Origin: Mucor racemosus
Taxonomy: Eukaryota > Mucoromycota > Mucoromycetes > Mucorales > Mucoraceae
Direction: 5' to 3'
NCBI GenBank assembly: GCA_027405735.1
Contig: JAPEHQ010000003.1
Location: 2,604,001-2,668,000, forward strand
DNA: 64,000 bases
Shown here: piece by piece, positions 20,260-31,358 of the stretch
How the letters are laid out: every line of letters begins with the position of its first letter
Numbering within the stretch: position 1 is the stretch's first letter
Notes under the pieces: model-generated
Databases searched by the model: none
Seen by the model: the letters and a program-made list of their open reading frames with translations, nothing else
What the model was told of the DNA's origin: nothing
Program-made: the position numbers and the translations under genes

Positions 20260-20890
20260 ATACTGTATCTGAAACAATTGATACAAAATAGTTTGAACGC
20301 GTACAATTTTTTATTTCTCTATTTCCACAGCAACTAGAGGAGATTCGCCTTTTCGAAATTCTGTTGTAATAAGTACTTTAATCTTATAATAGGTTAGTCT
20401 ATTAAGAAAGAAGTACTAGAGGTGGATGTTGTTGGTGTTACTAATTATAGTTGACTATTACTTTGGTCAATACTTACTATGTATTAAATGTGATTAATAT
20501 ATGACAAGTAGTATTAAGTAATAGATCGGTTATGGTTGTGTTTAATAAGTTATTTGATTAAAATTATTAATGAAGGAAGAAAACAGATATTTTCATTGAT
20601 GTTTAATATCTGATTTAACATTTGCATAATTATACGAATTATGCAACAACTGAAACTAATTCATGGAACTATTGTTGAAACACCATGTAATGTGACTCAT
20701 TACATCTGTTGATCAACACTAGAAGTACTTACTATTTTAAGGGGAGGTTGTTTGGATCTATCTTCAACTAGAACTGGTGAGCTTACTGACATTAGTAGGC
20801 GTAAATAGCAGATAGTCAACTTGTTGCTGAAGTTTACCGAATACACAATGACCCATGGAAGCTGGTATCCGAGATACTTGCATGTAATAA
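20260..20890 (+). repeat. Repeat family H, copy 1, interrupted by an insertion at about 20370-20740
   Basis: The flanks match 45560-45850 and 54330-54475: on the left TTTCCACAGCAACT..GGAG, on the right GGATC...AGAACTGGTGAGCTTACTGACATTAGTAGGCG and AATGACCCATGGAAGCTGGTATC. The interrupting 370 bp segment has inverted ends (TAATAAGTACTT / AAGTACTTACTA) and is probably a separate element. Nothing coding is conserved. Confidence 0.55.
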
Positions 20891-21146
20891 TTCAGCTACA
20901 TTAAATAAGTAAATCACATATATAAATAACAACCTAGGTCAAATCAATTGCACATCAGTGAATTTATCTGTTCTTTCCTTCCCTTCATATTTTTAACTAC
21001 AATCCAAATAAATATATATTATTACTTATTTATCATTGTTACTTATATCCAATTGTTATACTGTATAATCCCATACAATGAATCATAGGTATTAATAATA
21101 TACTAGTAATACAGTAGCAATTATAATCAGTAACACCAACTTTAAT

Positions 21147-22980
21147 GGAATTACATACTAAAAACGCTTGATAATAATAAAAAAACCTAATTTCCAAGTG
21201 TCGCTCATAAAATATGATGCCACTTGAAATATAAGCGATAATAATAAACAAACGATTCAATTGAACACAATAACAAACGCATGCTAAAAATATGAAATAC
21301 CTTTTTGAACCATACACGTCGTGTAGATGATAGCACCGTTGATCACGGCGCAATCAATCCATTACTCAAATTACATATATACTGTATCAAAATAAAATTC
21401 TATTCAAATCAATAACAATAATAAATAAAGATACTAATTTAGTCAAATACTCATCAATATTGAAGTTGCACTATTAATATAAATAAGATCCAAGCATAAT
21501 ATAAAAACTGCCCTTTAATTCAACAAGTTTAAATGGTTTTCGAATTTTTCGCCCAATATTGAATTGGATCAAGCAATTTTTTTGAAGAACATGTACCTTC
21601 CCTCCATAGGCCACTGATATTTCTCGAAAAATAGAAATATTAATACCAGAATATAAGCGCACTGGCCAGACATCGACCAAAATTGACCTAAAATTGATTA
21701 TTAAAAGTTAAGCACCTAAATTGAGGTATTAATTTTTTGTATTCACAAGATAGATCCAACTCTAAGCTACTTTGCATTTTTTGTTGCAGTCAAAAACATT
21801 GATTTTTCATCGAGATAATCAAAATAATAGTCGATATCACAGCTTACAGCTTATGATAACTGGGTTCCAAAAATTATTTTAAAAAACTGACGAAAAATGA
21901 TGAAAAAAACAAAATCGTTTAATTGATCATGAACTGCAAAGTAAGTCGACCTAGTATACTAAATAGCTTTTGTACAGTTTTGGATTCTGCATTCATCTAA
22001 ATAAAATTCAGACAAACATTTTACATTAAATCTTGCATAAAATGCAATTGAAACTTTGGAGGTTTTTTGAAGATACACATCACTTTTGATAAGCATGTTT
22101 AAAATATAACTAATTGCGATAATGTGAAAAAACATTATCTATCGATCAAACTATTTTACAGTCTTCTAACTGCATTTTTCGTAGAGAAAACAAGATTTTT
22201 GTCCAGATTTTTTCAGATTCAGAATTTAGGATGAGGGTATACAAGGGGAAAATGGGAGCCTGAAGTGAAGGTATCTTTTTGTACACATTTTTAAGGATAT
22301 CTCCACGAAAAATTAATATTTTAAAAAAAACTAAATTGGATCTAAGAGAGCTCAACAAGCTTAATGACATGAATGCAAAAAAAATGTTGCTCAATTTAGC
22401 CAATATTTTGAAACCTACTATAGAAGTGCCAAAAAAAATGAAAAAAATAAAAGTGCTCGGGATTTTTTTATATTAAAATTAGTTATAAAGCACTTTAAAA
22501 CAAGTAAGTTTCATTATTAAAAAGTGTTAGTATAGCTTAATGTTTTGTAGAGATATCAAGCCTCAAAGTTTTCAATCCTTTAGCAGTGAAATACGCCTAA
22601 AAATCTGAAACATTAGCGCTGAAAAATTAATACCAACTGCAAAAAATAAGATATTTTTGGATACTTGTTTTTAGATTAAAGTTGAACATCTCAGGTACGT
22701 TGGCATATAATTTTTTCTTGATGTTATTTAGTGAAAAAAAAGTTGGGCAGGAATGAAAAGTGAGACTTAATTTTTAAGGAAAAAGCTATGAATTTTATAT
22801 GTTTTTGAGTGTTTCGTGAGATGTAGATTAAATTTAGGATTAGGTAGCATAATGCGACCAATTAATATCTGTTTAGCAGTGTCTAAGGTATATATTAAAA
22901 AATATTTAGCATGGGTTTTGTTGTAGAAAAGAGGATACGTCCTGATTTTGAAGATTGAAAACTATGAAAATTCAATTTTT
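21147..22980 (+). repeat. Repeat family F plus E, fullest copy
   Basis: The left part (21147-21520) matches 5289-5665; the right part matches 46120-47510 and 62930-64000 in the same orientation. Landmarks are TTCGCCCAATATTGA, TATTAATACCAGAATATAAG, TTTTCATCGAGATAATCAAAATAATAG, GAACTGCAAAGTAAGTCGACCTAG, and GGGATGAGGGTATACAAGG-like sequence at about 22225. Short frames on both strands at 22146-22476 recur in all copies because the DNA is conserved, but they carry many substitutions and no recognised domain. Confidence 0.7.
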
Positions 22981-24239
22981 TGAAAATTTAAATTTTGCCC
23001 GACCAGATGCCTACTTCTTTTCCAAATTTTTTTATTCTTTTGACCCATAAACGAAATTCTATATCTTTGAAAGTATAGGATTAATTATAAATATACAAAA
23101 AAGAAGTGGTAACATTTTTATAGAAATTACTTTTGTAATTGGATAATCATAGTCTTTAATATAATTTTATGCATTGACTTTGGGTATGATGTTTTTATGC
23201 TTCAAGGAATGATTAATAAAAAATTAGCCAAATTTTATACGTAGGTAACTACACTAAAAAAAGCTTTGATCTGTAGATGCAAATCTAGGCCATCATTTAT
23301 TAGTTATGTTAGATATTAAAAAGTACTCTCAAAAGCAAGGGTCTCAGCCCAAAATCTGTAAAAGTTTTCAATGAATTTTGTAAGACGTATTTAAAAATTG
23401 CATAATATGGTGCAGAAACCAATGTTTATTACAGTCATTTTAAGTATAGACCTAAATTGTGGTTTAATAATTAATTATTCTATTGAATTATCTTGACAGT
23501 TATATTTATATTCCCAAGCGAGGACATATCAATTATACATAAGTTTATTTAGTATGTTCAGGTATTTATGAGTTATTTACTCCAGTAATATACTAGCAAA
23601 TGTCCATGTAGTAAACGATATAATTAGAAAAAACTGCTTTAACATTGCTCACGAACTAAAAAAAAATAATTAATAAATCCGTCATTTATTCATAAATATA
23701 AAAATATAGATGATTGTAAAAGGTAAGTGTATAAAGCTGATATAGTCAAATGATGATCTTTTACTCCTAAAAACACATACAAATATACAAGTATATACTA
23801 TCAACGAGTATCCTTTATCTATTTATACATTTGCATAATACAAATTTTCTAATTTGACCAGCTTAAATGCACATTAACATCTATTCTTAGTGGTGAACCT
23901 TTCCTAAGATCCAAAGCCGCTGTCATTATCAATTTGAGCTTATGAATCCCTGAAAATGTAATTTGTTATGGTTAATTATTAATTCATTTAAAAACTTATT
24001 TTATAACTGTCGTGTCTGTGGATTATAATACGATAAAAAGGAGGCAAATTATATTTAAAAGCGATAAAAAAAATATTTGACAGTATATTATGTGTAGTAG
24101 TGTAATTTAAGTTTATATTGTATTATATTATTTATTGTCTACTAACGCAAACTAGTCTCAAACAAGAAATAAATGCGTTGGTTTTCTTCCTTGTTCTATT
24201 TCTCCTACATATGTACATCACACGCACATACATAAAAAC

Positions 24240-24286
<47 letters not shown>

Positions 24287-25089
24287 CTGCTAATGCAATA
24301 TATAATTGGGTTCCTCCTCTTCCAATCCCTGATGTATTACTACATTATTCAAGGTGTAGTAAGCAAGTGATCATCAATCAAACATTAGTTGAGAACCATC
24401 ATACTTTTGCAGTCTAGTCCTTACTCCTTCCTAGCAAAATAAAAAAAAAAGACGATCGTCTAAAAACAAGAAGTATTTGATGGATTTGATTATCAGTGGT
24501 ATTTAAGGAGTAGAATTAGATACATATGTGATGGTTACAATTATTGAGGAGTAGATCTTAAAACTACCAATGAGTCAGTGTGTGTATGTATCAATAATCG
24601 TTTCTTTTGAAAGGAGCGAGAAGGGAGATTTTGACCTAAAACATTGTGCGTACAATCAAGAAATAGGGGCAAAAAAAGCCAAAAAAAGACAAGCAGATGG
24701 TGCACCACACATGGGATATTATGCATGAAGTTTAGATTATAGTCTTTATAATCCGGGCCTAGACATTGCATTTTATTTTTTTTAGCAATGACCATACACA
24801 AGGTAATAGAATATCATGAAAAAGCTACATAAACAATGTATATTGAACTTGGAATAAAGTTAAAGCGTCAATGGAAGGATGTTTTGGATCTAATCAAATC
24901 TTGAAATAGTATGATTATACACCATAATTTCATTTTTTAGTTATATATATGTACTATAAGATGTAAATTAAGGTACAATAAATAATAATAATAATAATAA
25001 AAAAAACTAAATATAAAAAGGCCACAGATTTTGTCCTTTTTTCTTCTTCTTACCCTTTTATCTTCTCTACATATACATTAATAATAAAA
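22981..25089. other. Long AT-rich intergenic region with (TA)n(CA)n microsatellite
   Basis: Contains a TA/CA dinucleotide run at about 24239-24284. Short plausible peptide stretches occur (plus strand 24285-24415 NWVPPLPIPDVLLHYS; minus strand 23995-23865 LIMTAALDLRKG after a TTTTCAG), but no start, exon chain or family match supports a gene. Confidence 0.45.
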
Positions 25090-25775
25090 ATGAAATCACA
25101 AAATATTCTCTTATTGCTTGCTATTTTAGCTGTATTGGCTAAAGATGTTACATGCGAAAAAAATGGTAAGAAAGCAGTGATATAAATCTGAAATAATGTC
25201 GAGATAATAATAATATTGAATGATAGAAAATGAACCAGATGAGAACGAGCCTGATGAGAACGAGCCTGATGAGGATGAGGGAGGACATAAACATCAAATG
25301 AACATGGCAACTGCTTCAGGTTCTACTCCAGCTTCAGCATCTGTTTGGGCTTCTGTAACACCCACAAGTGCTTCTAATAGCTGGCTAGCTACTTCTGCTT
25401 CTGTGCCTACAGGTGCTGCAGAATCTGCATGGTCCTCTGCTGCATCTGGTGCCTCTGCAGTTCAATCTTCTGTTGTAAGTGCTGCTTCTGATGTCTCTGC
25501 AGTTCAATCTTCTGTTGCAAGTGCTGCTTCATCTTGGGTTGCTAGTGGTAAGATCAAGTTATTTCTTGTTACAATATCAATTTTTTAACATTTTTATTCT
25601 AGTTGTTAATGCCCCATCTGCTTCACTTGGGTCTTCATCCAATGTACCTTTGCCATCTGTTTCTGCTGCTAGACCTTATGCTGGCCCAAGCGTTATTAGT
25701 GGATCCAATCATGTTGAAATAACTTTTGGTATTGCAACTGTTGGTATTTTAGCTTTCTTGTTGACATTAGCTTAA
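25090..25775 (+). CDS. Small secreted Ser/Ala-rich protein, probably GPI-anchored (189 aa)
   Basis: Exons 25090-25165, 25227-25547 and 25603-25775 join in frame; introns are 61 and 55 bp with GTAAGA starts. The N terminus MKSQNILLLLAILAVLAKDVTC is a signal peptide. An acidic repeat of NEPDE units follows (about residues 27-42), then a Ser/Ala-rich region with a repeated SAVQSSV.SAAS block, and the C-terminal hydrophobic stretch ITFGIATVGILAFLLTLA, preceded by small residues as in GPI signals. It is probably a cell-wall or surface mannoprotein, with no catalytic domain. A T/C-rich promoter precedes the ATG. The next gene has the same build. Function unknown. Confidence 0.75.
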
Positions 25776-26186
25776 AAAGAAGAAAGTTAATAGAAAACAT
25801 CATCCTTTATATAATAATAATAAAATAAATAGTAATCATAGTAAATTGTTTTGTGCACTCTCTTTTTATATTTGTAATATATATATATATATATATATGA
25901 TAACGCTACATCCCCTAGGGAATAAAAAAACAGAACAAGTTTTTATTGTTGACCACAATTAGATGTAACAGTAATTTTGTTAGGAACAAATGTATCTCTT
26001 GTTATTAGACATTTGATAGCCCCTTAACCATACACTGTACCTTGTTTTCCTTCTTCTCCTACATTAGATACATGTACCTTTACTTTCTTTTTTAAAAATC
26101 TCTTTTTTCTTGTTATTTATTTATTTCTCTTTTATTCTTTCTTTACTTTTTTTATAATCTTTTAATATCAATTAATTAATATCACA

Positions 26187-26837
26187 ATGAAGTTTGTTTC
26201 AATGAGTTGCCTTGTATTCGCAGCTGTTGTTAGTGCAGCTGCTCAGATAACTGCTCCAACAAGAAATTACAATGTTACAAGCCCAGTTAGCAATGGCCCT
26301 TATGTTATAGGCCAAATTTTACCATGTACCTATCGTCTTTTTTCTGATGTAGATAGTTCAGGTATAATAGATATATTACGAAAAAGATGGTTAAATTGAT
26401 ATTAATTCTTATTCATGTAAGCTCTTAACCTGCAAATTGATTTGGAAGCTACAACAGTTGGAACAAACACTACGACAATCCCGATTGCCATTACAGCTGA
26501 TGTGTCCAAGACAGATGCATTTGTGAAACGTGAAGGAAATTTGACTTATTTTGAACATTCAATCAACTTTAATATACCAACTACCGTTAAACCTGGCAAT
26601 TATCATGCTGTATTTTTTGATAAATCTACAAATACCAAGTTGCCTATTCCCATTGAAATTCGTCCTGCTGCAGTTCCTACTTCTACTGGTATTAAAACTC
26701 AAAGTACGGGAGCTCCTGGACATTCTCAATCACCTGGCTCTATTTTCGCTCAAGGTGCTGCTTCTTCAATTGCTCCATTAACCACAAAGACTTTAGTCGC
26801 TTTAGTTGGTGTTGCTGGCATTGCATTTTTATTATAA
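26187..26837 (+). CDS. Secreted Ser/Thr-rich protein, Kre9/Knh1-like candidate, GPI-type C terminus (196 aa)
   Basis: Exons 26187-26361 and 26422-26837 (60 bp intron, phase 1). Signal peptide MKFVSMSCLVFAAVVSAAAQ, then ITAPTRNYNVTSPVSNGPYVIGQ-like sequence and a beta-rich segment (LNLQIDLEA...SINFNIPTTVKPGNYHAVFFD) that resembles the Ig-like N-terminal domain of fungal Kre9/Knh1-type cell-wall proteins. A Ser/Thr/Pro-rich stalk and the hydrophobic C terminus LVALVGVAGIAFLL fit GPI attachment. The Kre9-like assignment is by pattern only. It lies about 410 bp after another secreted protein gene on the same strand, with a strongly pyrimidine-rich promoter. Confidence 0.75.
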
Positions 26838-27816
26838 ATTTAGGGATAGAAACGTATAAAGTTTTTTTTTTTAAAAAAAAGTCAATGATCATCTCTAAAC
26901 AATATTTGTAATGTACCTTGTTGATCTAATATATATCTCATCTTGCTCTATTTTTTTTTTATTTTTTTTTTTTATATATTTATTTTACTTTAATACTAAT
27001 AAATGATGATATTTCTACTATACAAAATAACGAAAAAAGGAGGAAAAGAGTATTATACTGATATATGCACTTGATGCAGTTTTTGTTCTGGCTTGGATCA
27101 CGCGGAGAACACTCTAGTTGATCGATATGCCTTAATTACTACAAGAGCGATGCTCTATTATGGCAAGTGAAATACAGTATATCTATTTCAAAATAAATTC
27201 TGACATTGACGGTTGATGTACCAACATTATAGTCTGTAAGCAACAAGAAGCTGATAAGATTGCTACCCCTAATTGTGATCTGACCCCGAAAATATAGTGA
27301 TATTGAATCAATCCTTAAAGAGTTTTTATACAACATGTTACAGATTTTTGCAGTTTAATGTCACGAAAATTAAATAGAAATGACAAAATATATGCCTAAT
27401 ATTTTTTTTTTTCTTGTAGAATCAAATGTACAATGTTTCTATACTTGCTCAAAAATAAAAAAAAAGTTTCATTATGATTTGTCGTTTAAAAAGTTGGCTT
27501 CTCCACTTGATAAGCATATATCTCTTCTTCTTTATAATTATTGAGCAGATCAACAGAATAAATTCTAAAAGATATTACATTGATTTGTTAAATATTGAAT
27601 TGCGCATTCTGTATATTAGTTAGTGGCAATTTTATAATTCGAACCTATCATTATTGTTACAATTGAACGCTTCATTTTGTAACACCAGGTGTGCTGGTAC
27701 AGGGCGCTCCAAGAATGCAAAGCATTAAAAGAAAACGAGAAAGGACACCTAGCTTTGTTTCTCTTTTTCTATTTTTCCTACTTAATTTTTCTCCTAAATA
27801 CCCAAAATTACACTCA
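26838..27816. other. Intergenic region, no gene seen
   Basis: AT-rich with long T runs (26950-26975). No reading frame with recognisable similarity. A GTG-initiated extension of the next gene back to 27691 is possible but has no support. Confidence 0.5.
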
Positions 27817-29544
27817 ATGCAGCACACTACAGAAGATCAGTTTAATGTTCAATGGGATGTTCTTTCTGATTCACATCATAATGGCCCATTACTTGATCCA
27901 CTAAGTGAATTTGACCATAATGAGCCTGCAGTATTACCATCACAAAGTGTGAGTAAAATATTCTTGGCATCATTACATGTAAACTAATATCAATTTCATA
28001 GTATATATCAGAATCATCACATATTGATATTGATATCTCAGACAAACAACAGACATTTAGTAACGATACCAGTCAAAATGGAGATAGTATGAGCGAACAA
28101 AGCAGTAATAGTATTCACAACGAACAATCACAACAACAATTGGATGGTATAATTCATGTCAATGATCCCAGAAAAGAAATTGAACAACAAAGCACATTTA
28201 TATCTTATCTAGTTCAATCTAATGTAAGGCAAAAATAGACATTTTAAATTACTGCCTTTTCTTTCTTTCTTATATAAAGTTGTATAGAATAAGCAAGTTC
28301 GTAGAAGATTTCAAGATTTTGTATGGCTACATAATGTATTATATACACATTTTCCTGCATGCTTTGTTCCTCCATTGCCTGATAAACACCGTTTAGGTAA
28401 GACAAAACGATGATATATCGTCATTGGATTATCCTTGTTTGTAACACATTTCTTTTTTAGAATACGTTAAAGGTGATCGTTTTAGCACTGAGTTCATTGA
28501 AAAGAGAAGAATTAGTTTAGAGAGATTTGTTCAACGTATTGCTAGACATCCAATTCTTGGACGTGCTGATTTTTTCAACATGTTTCTTGAATCCTCCGAG
28601 TTTGTATGTTGTTATTTTGTAGTGATTTGCTATTCAAATCTAATTTTCTTTATAGAATGATGCATCTGCAAGAGCTTTAAGAGAAGGGCAAGAAACTGTC
28701 ATTGATACTATTGGTGATTCATTGTTGAATGCATTTTCCAAAATACGTAAACCAGACCCACGATTTGTTGAAATGAAAGAAAGAAATGATCGAATGGAAG
28801 AGAATTTGGATCTGTTACAAAAGACATTATTACGAACAAACAAGCGCACAGAAGATTTATGTCATGACTATGAAGAATTCACATCTAGTGTACGTGGTTT
28901 ATCAGATATTGAATCATCGTATAAAGTACCATTGGATCATTTTGCAGAAGGATTGGAGAAATATTCTTACAATTTAAAGACCATGACGATCGAAGACAGT
29001 AAATGGCAAATTGAAGTTAATGATTATATGGCTTATTTTCATGCTGTAAAAGATGTTTTGAAGTTACGAGATCAAAAGCAACTTGATTTTGAAGAATTAT
29101 CTGATTATTTGCAATCATCAATTGAAGAACGAGAAAAGACAATTCGAACGCGTGATGGTGGGGGTGTAACTGGATTTTTAACAGGAAAATTAAACGAAGT
29201 TCGAGGTGCAGATACAGATAAAATTAAACGAGAAAAAGTGTTAAAATTGGATGAACGAGTTCGTGAATTACAAGATGCTATTGATCAAACACACGAAGTT
29301 TCTACTGCCTTTTCAGATCAAGTGAAAAAAGAGGATGCATTTTTCAATAAAAACAAGTCTACAGAGATGTTTGATGTTCTTAAAACTTATACAGATGCCA
29401 AAGTTAATTTTTATCAAGATGTAAGTTTCATAATTAAGTCAAAATATGTTGAATTAACCATCTTTCTCAATCTTGTAGAGTGTCAATGTTTGGAGACAAG
29501 TAGTTCAATCGCTTGAAAACAATAATGACCCAAGTGTTTTATAA
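27817..29544 (+). CDS. SNX4: Sorting nexin Snx4/Atg24-like (PX + BAR)
   Basis: Binds PI3P on endosomes and drives retrieval to the Golgi and selective autophagy in fungi. Exons: 27817-27948, 28002-28223, 28288-28396, 28461-28603, 28656-29420, 29479-29544; frames agree across all five introns (53-64 bp). The PX domain spans exons 2-4: HVNDPRKE, VRRRFQDFVWLHNVLYTHFP, VPPLPDKHRL, EYVKGDRFSTEFIEKRR, ARHPIL. The rest is a long helical BAR-type region (DPRFVEMKERNDRMEENL..., then KREKVLKLDERVRELQDAID). Start chosen at MQHTTEDQFNVQW; an in-frame ATG at 27715 would add a basic and hydrophobic stretch unlike the family. Converges on the glycosidase gene 343 bp downstream. Confidence 0.92.
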
Positions 29545-29887
29545 ATGTATAATAATAAATAATGATGGATACCTTAAATATTTAAATGTAATCGTGCGCT
29601 ATAACATCAATACAGTTTTGATATATAGTATAATATTACTTGTTGTATGGCATTTGCATGTAAACTTTTACAAAAATCAAAGAGCACCTCCTATGTTTCA
29701 TATCGATTATTTGATAGTGATTTTACTATATACCATGAAAGATCAAGCAAATCTGCAAACAAAAAATACCAGTATAAAGAGTTGTGTCTAGCAATGATTT
29801 TGTATTAATATGTGCATAGTGAAAAATGTTTGTTTGGTTCATAAAAAACCATTTAAAAACGATGGATAGAGTATCTAAAACATTCCA

Positions 29888-30760
29888 TTAAAATTTATTA
29901 TCTTTTAATTGAGACAAATGTACTGCAATTTGTCCACCAATTTTCGCATTATTCTTAACTAATGCAATATCTAATGCGCTAATGTAAGTCAAATTATTCA
30001 CAGACATAACATAATACACTTACTAGCAGCCAAGGATTCACCTTTTGTGAGTTCAGCAATACGTTTCAACAAAAACGGCGTTTCTTCTTTCCCATGTACA
30101 TTATTTGCTCTTGCTTCAGCAATGGCAGTGTCAATGGCATTTTGAATCGATTTGGCATCAGCAGCGGATTCACTAGGAATAGGAACTGCAAATACCATGC
30201 CACTGTTCATTTCCAATTCATGATTAGCAACTAATCAGATATAGAATTGTTATTACAGGGTTTGTCTAATATTTTACTAGAAAAACCTTACAAATTGATT
30301 TTGCAGCATCTAATGTATGCTCAGTGTGATAAGGGCTCTACAATATATATGTATATAAAGTTATTATCAAGATATTCAATTACTTGATGGATCATTGCAT
30401 ACATTAAATCCGCTATCAGGAGTATAAAACGCGGGAAATTTGTTATCTTTTCCGATTGTAGTTACAGTAACACCTTGAGTTTCAAGAACTTCTAATGTCT
30501 TTGGGATATCTAAAATACTCTTTACGCCTGCACAAATGACTGCAACAGGTGTTCTTCCTAATTCTGTCAAATCTGCACTAATATCAGAAGCTGTATAAAA
30601 AATAAATAAACAAAAAATCCCTTGCATAATAAATATCAAAACATTACATTGCTCAGCTCCTCTGTGTACACCTCCAATACCTCCCGTAACAAATACAGGA
30701 ATACCAGCAGCTCTAGCTAATATCATGGTGCTTGCAACAGTGGTTGCGCCTGCCTTTTTC

Positions 30761-30793
<33 letters not shown>

Positions 30794-31307
30794 GCAATTA
30801 GTAAAGGAAATAAATAGTTTCTATAAATATATTTTTACTTGGGAAAGGACTACAGATAAATCTCGTCTCGATGTCTTTTGTGCTTTTGGACCAATTTTAC
30901 CCAAATGTTCAAGTGTTTCATCAGTCAAACCTAAACAGCAAATATATATACAAATCAGATTCATGCATTCATTCACTAACATTACCTACCAATATGAACT
31001 CGGCCATCTAAAAGAGCAATTGTGGCAGGGATTGCTCCTTGCTCACGAATAATATTTTCTACTGCTTTAGCAGTTTCAACATTTTGAGGATATGGCATAC
31101 CTAATATATATATAGATCAATACTATAATTCAATATAAACCATCATATTTGTATACCATGGCTAATAATGGTAGATTCGAGAGCAACAACAGGCCCCTTT
31201 CTTTCTATTGCTGCTTTAATCTCGGGAGTAATAATAAAGTCTCTAGCAATAGGATATGCATGAAAACTTCTCTTGGTTATAGTTAATACGCGACTAGCCA
31301 ACATCAT
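29888..31307 (-). CDS. Pseudouridine-5'-phosphate glycosidase, stand-alone (333 aa)
   Basis: Splits pseudouridine 5'-phosphate into uracil and ribose 5-phosphate (PsuG/IndA family). Eight exons: 31307-31157, 31100-30990, 30930-30839, 30759-30648, 30590-30403, 30337-30292, 30230-30020, 29978-29888. All join in frame; the last donor, GTGTAT, is the least certain. Motifs: [101 protein letters not shown], and [12 protein letters not shown] near the end. The N terminus [22 protein letters not shown] is basic and could direct the protein to mitochondria. No PfkB kinase domain is fused, although many eukaryotic homologues have one. Confidence 0.92.
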
Positions 31308-31358
31308 TTTTAGATATAGAAAGAAAATATGAAAAAAGAGGATGAATTTTTTATTTAT

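Noticed and set aside
22146..22476. Small conserved frames (minus ...LVFFKILIFRGDILKNVY, plus MYTFLRISPRKINILKK) in all family E copies
   Set aside because: The two overlap on opposite strands, vary in start and end, and include frame changes; conservation is of DNA, not clearly of protein.
24118..24417. 99-codon plus-strand frame with NWVPPLPIPDVLL
   Set aside because: Half of it is encoded by the TA/CA microsatellite; no start, splice partner or known domain.
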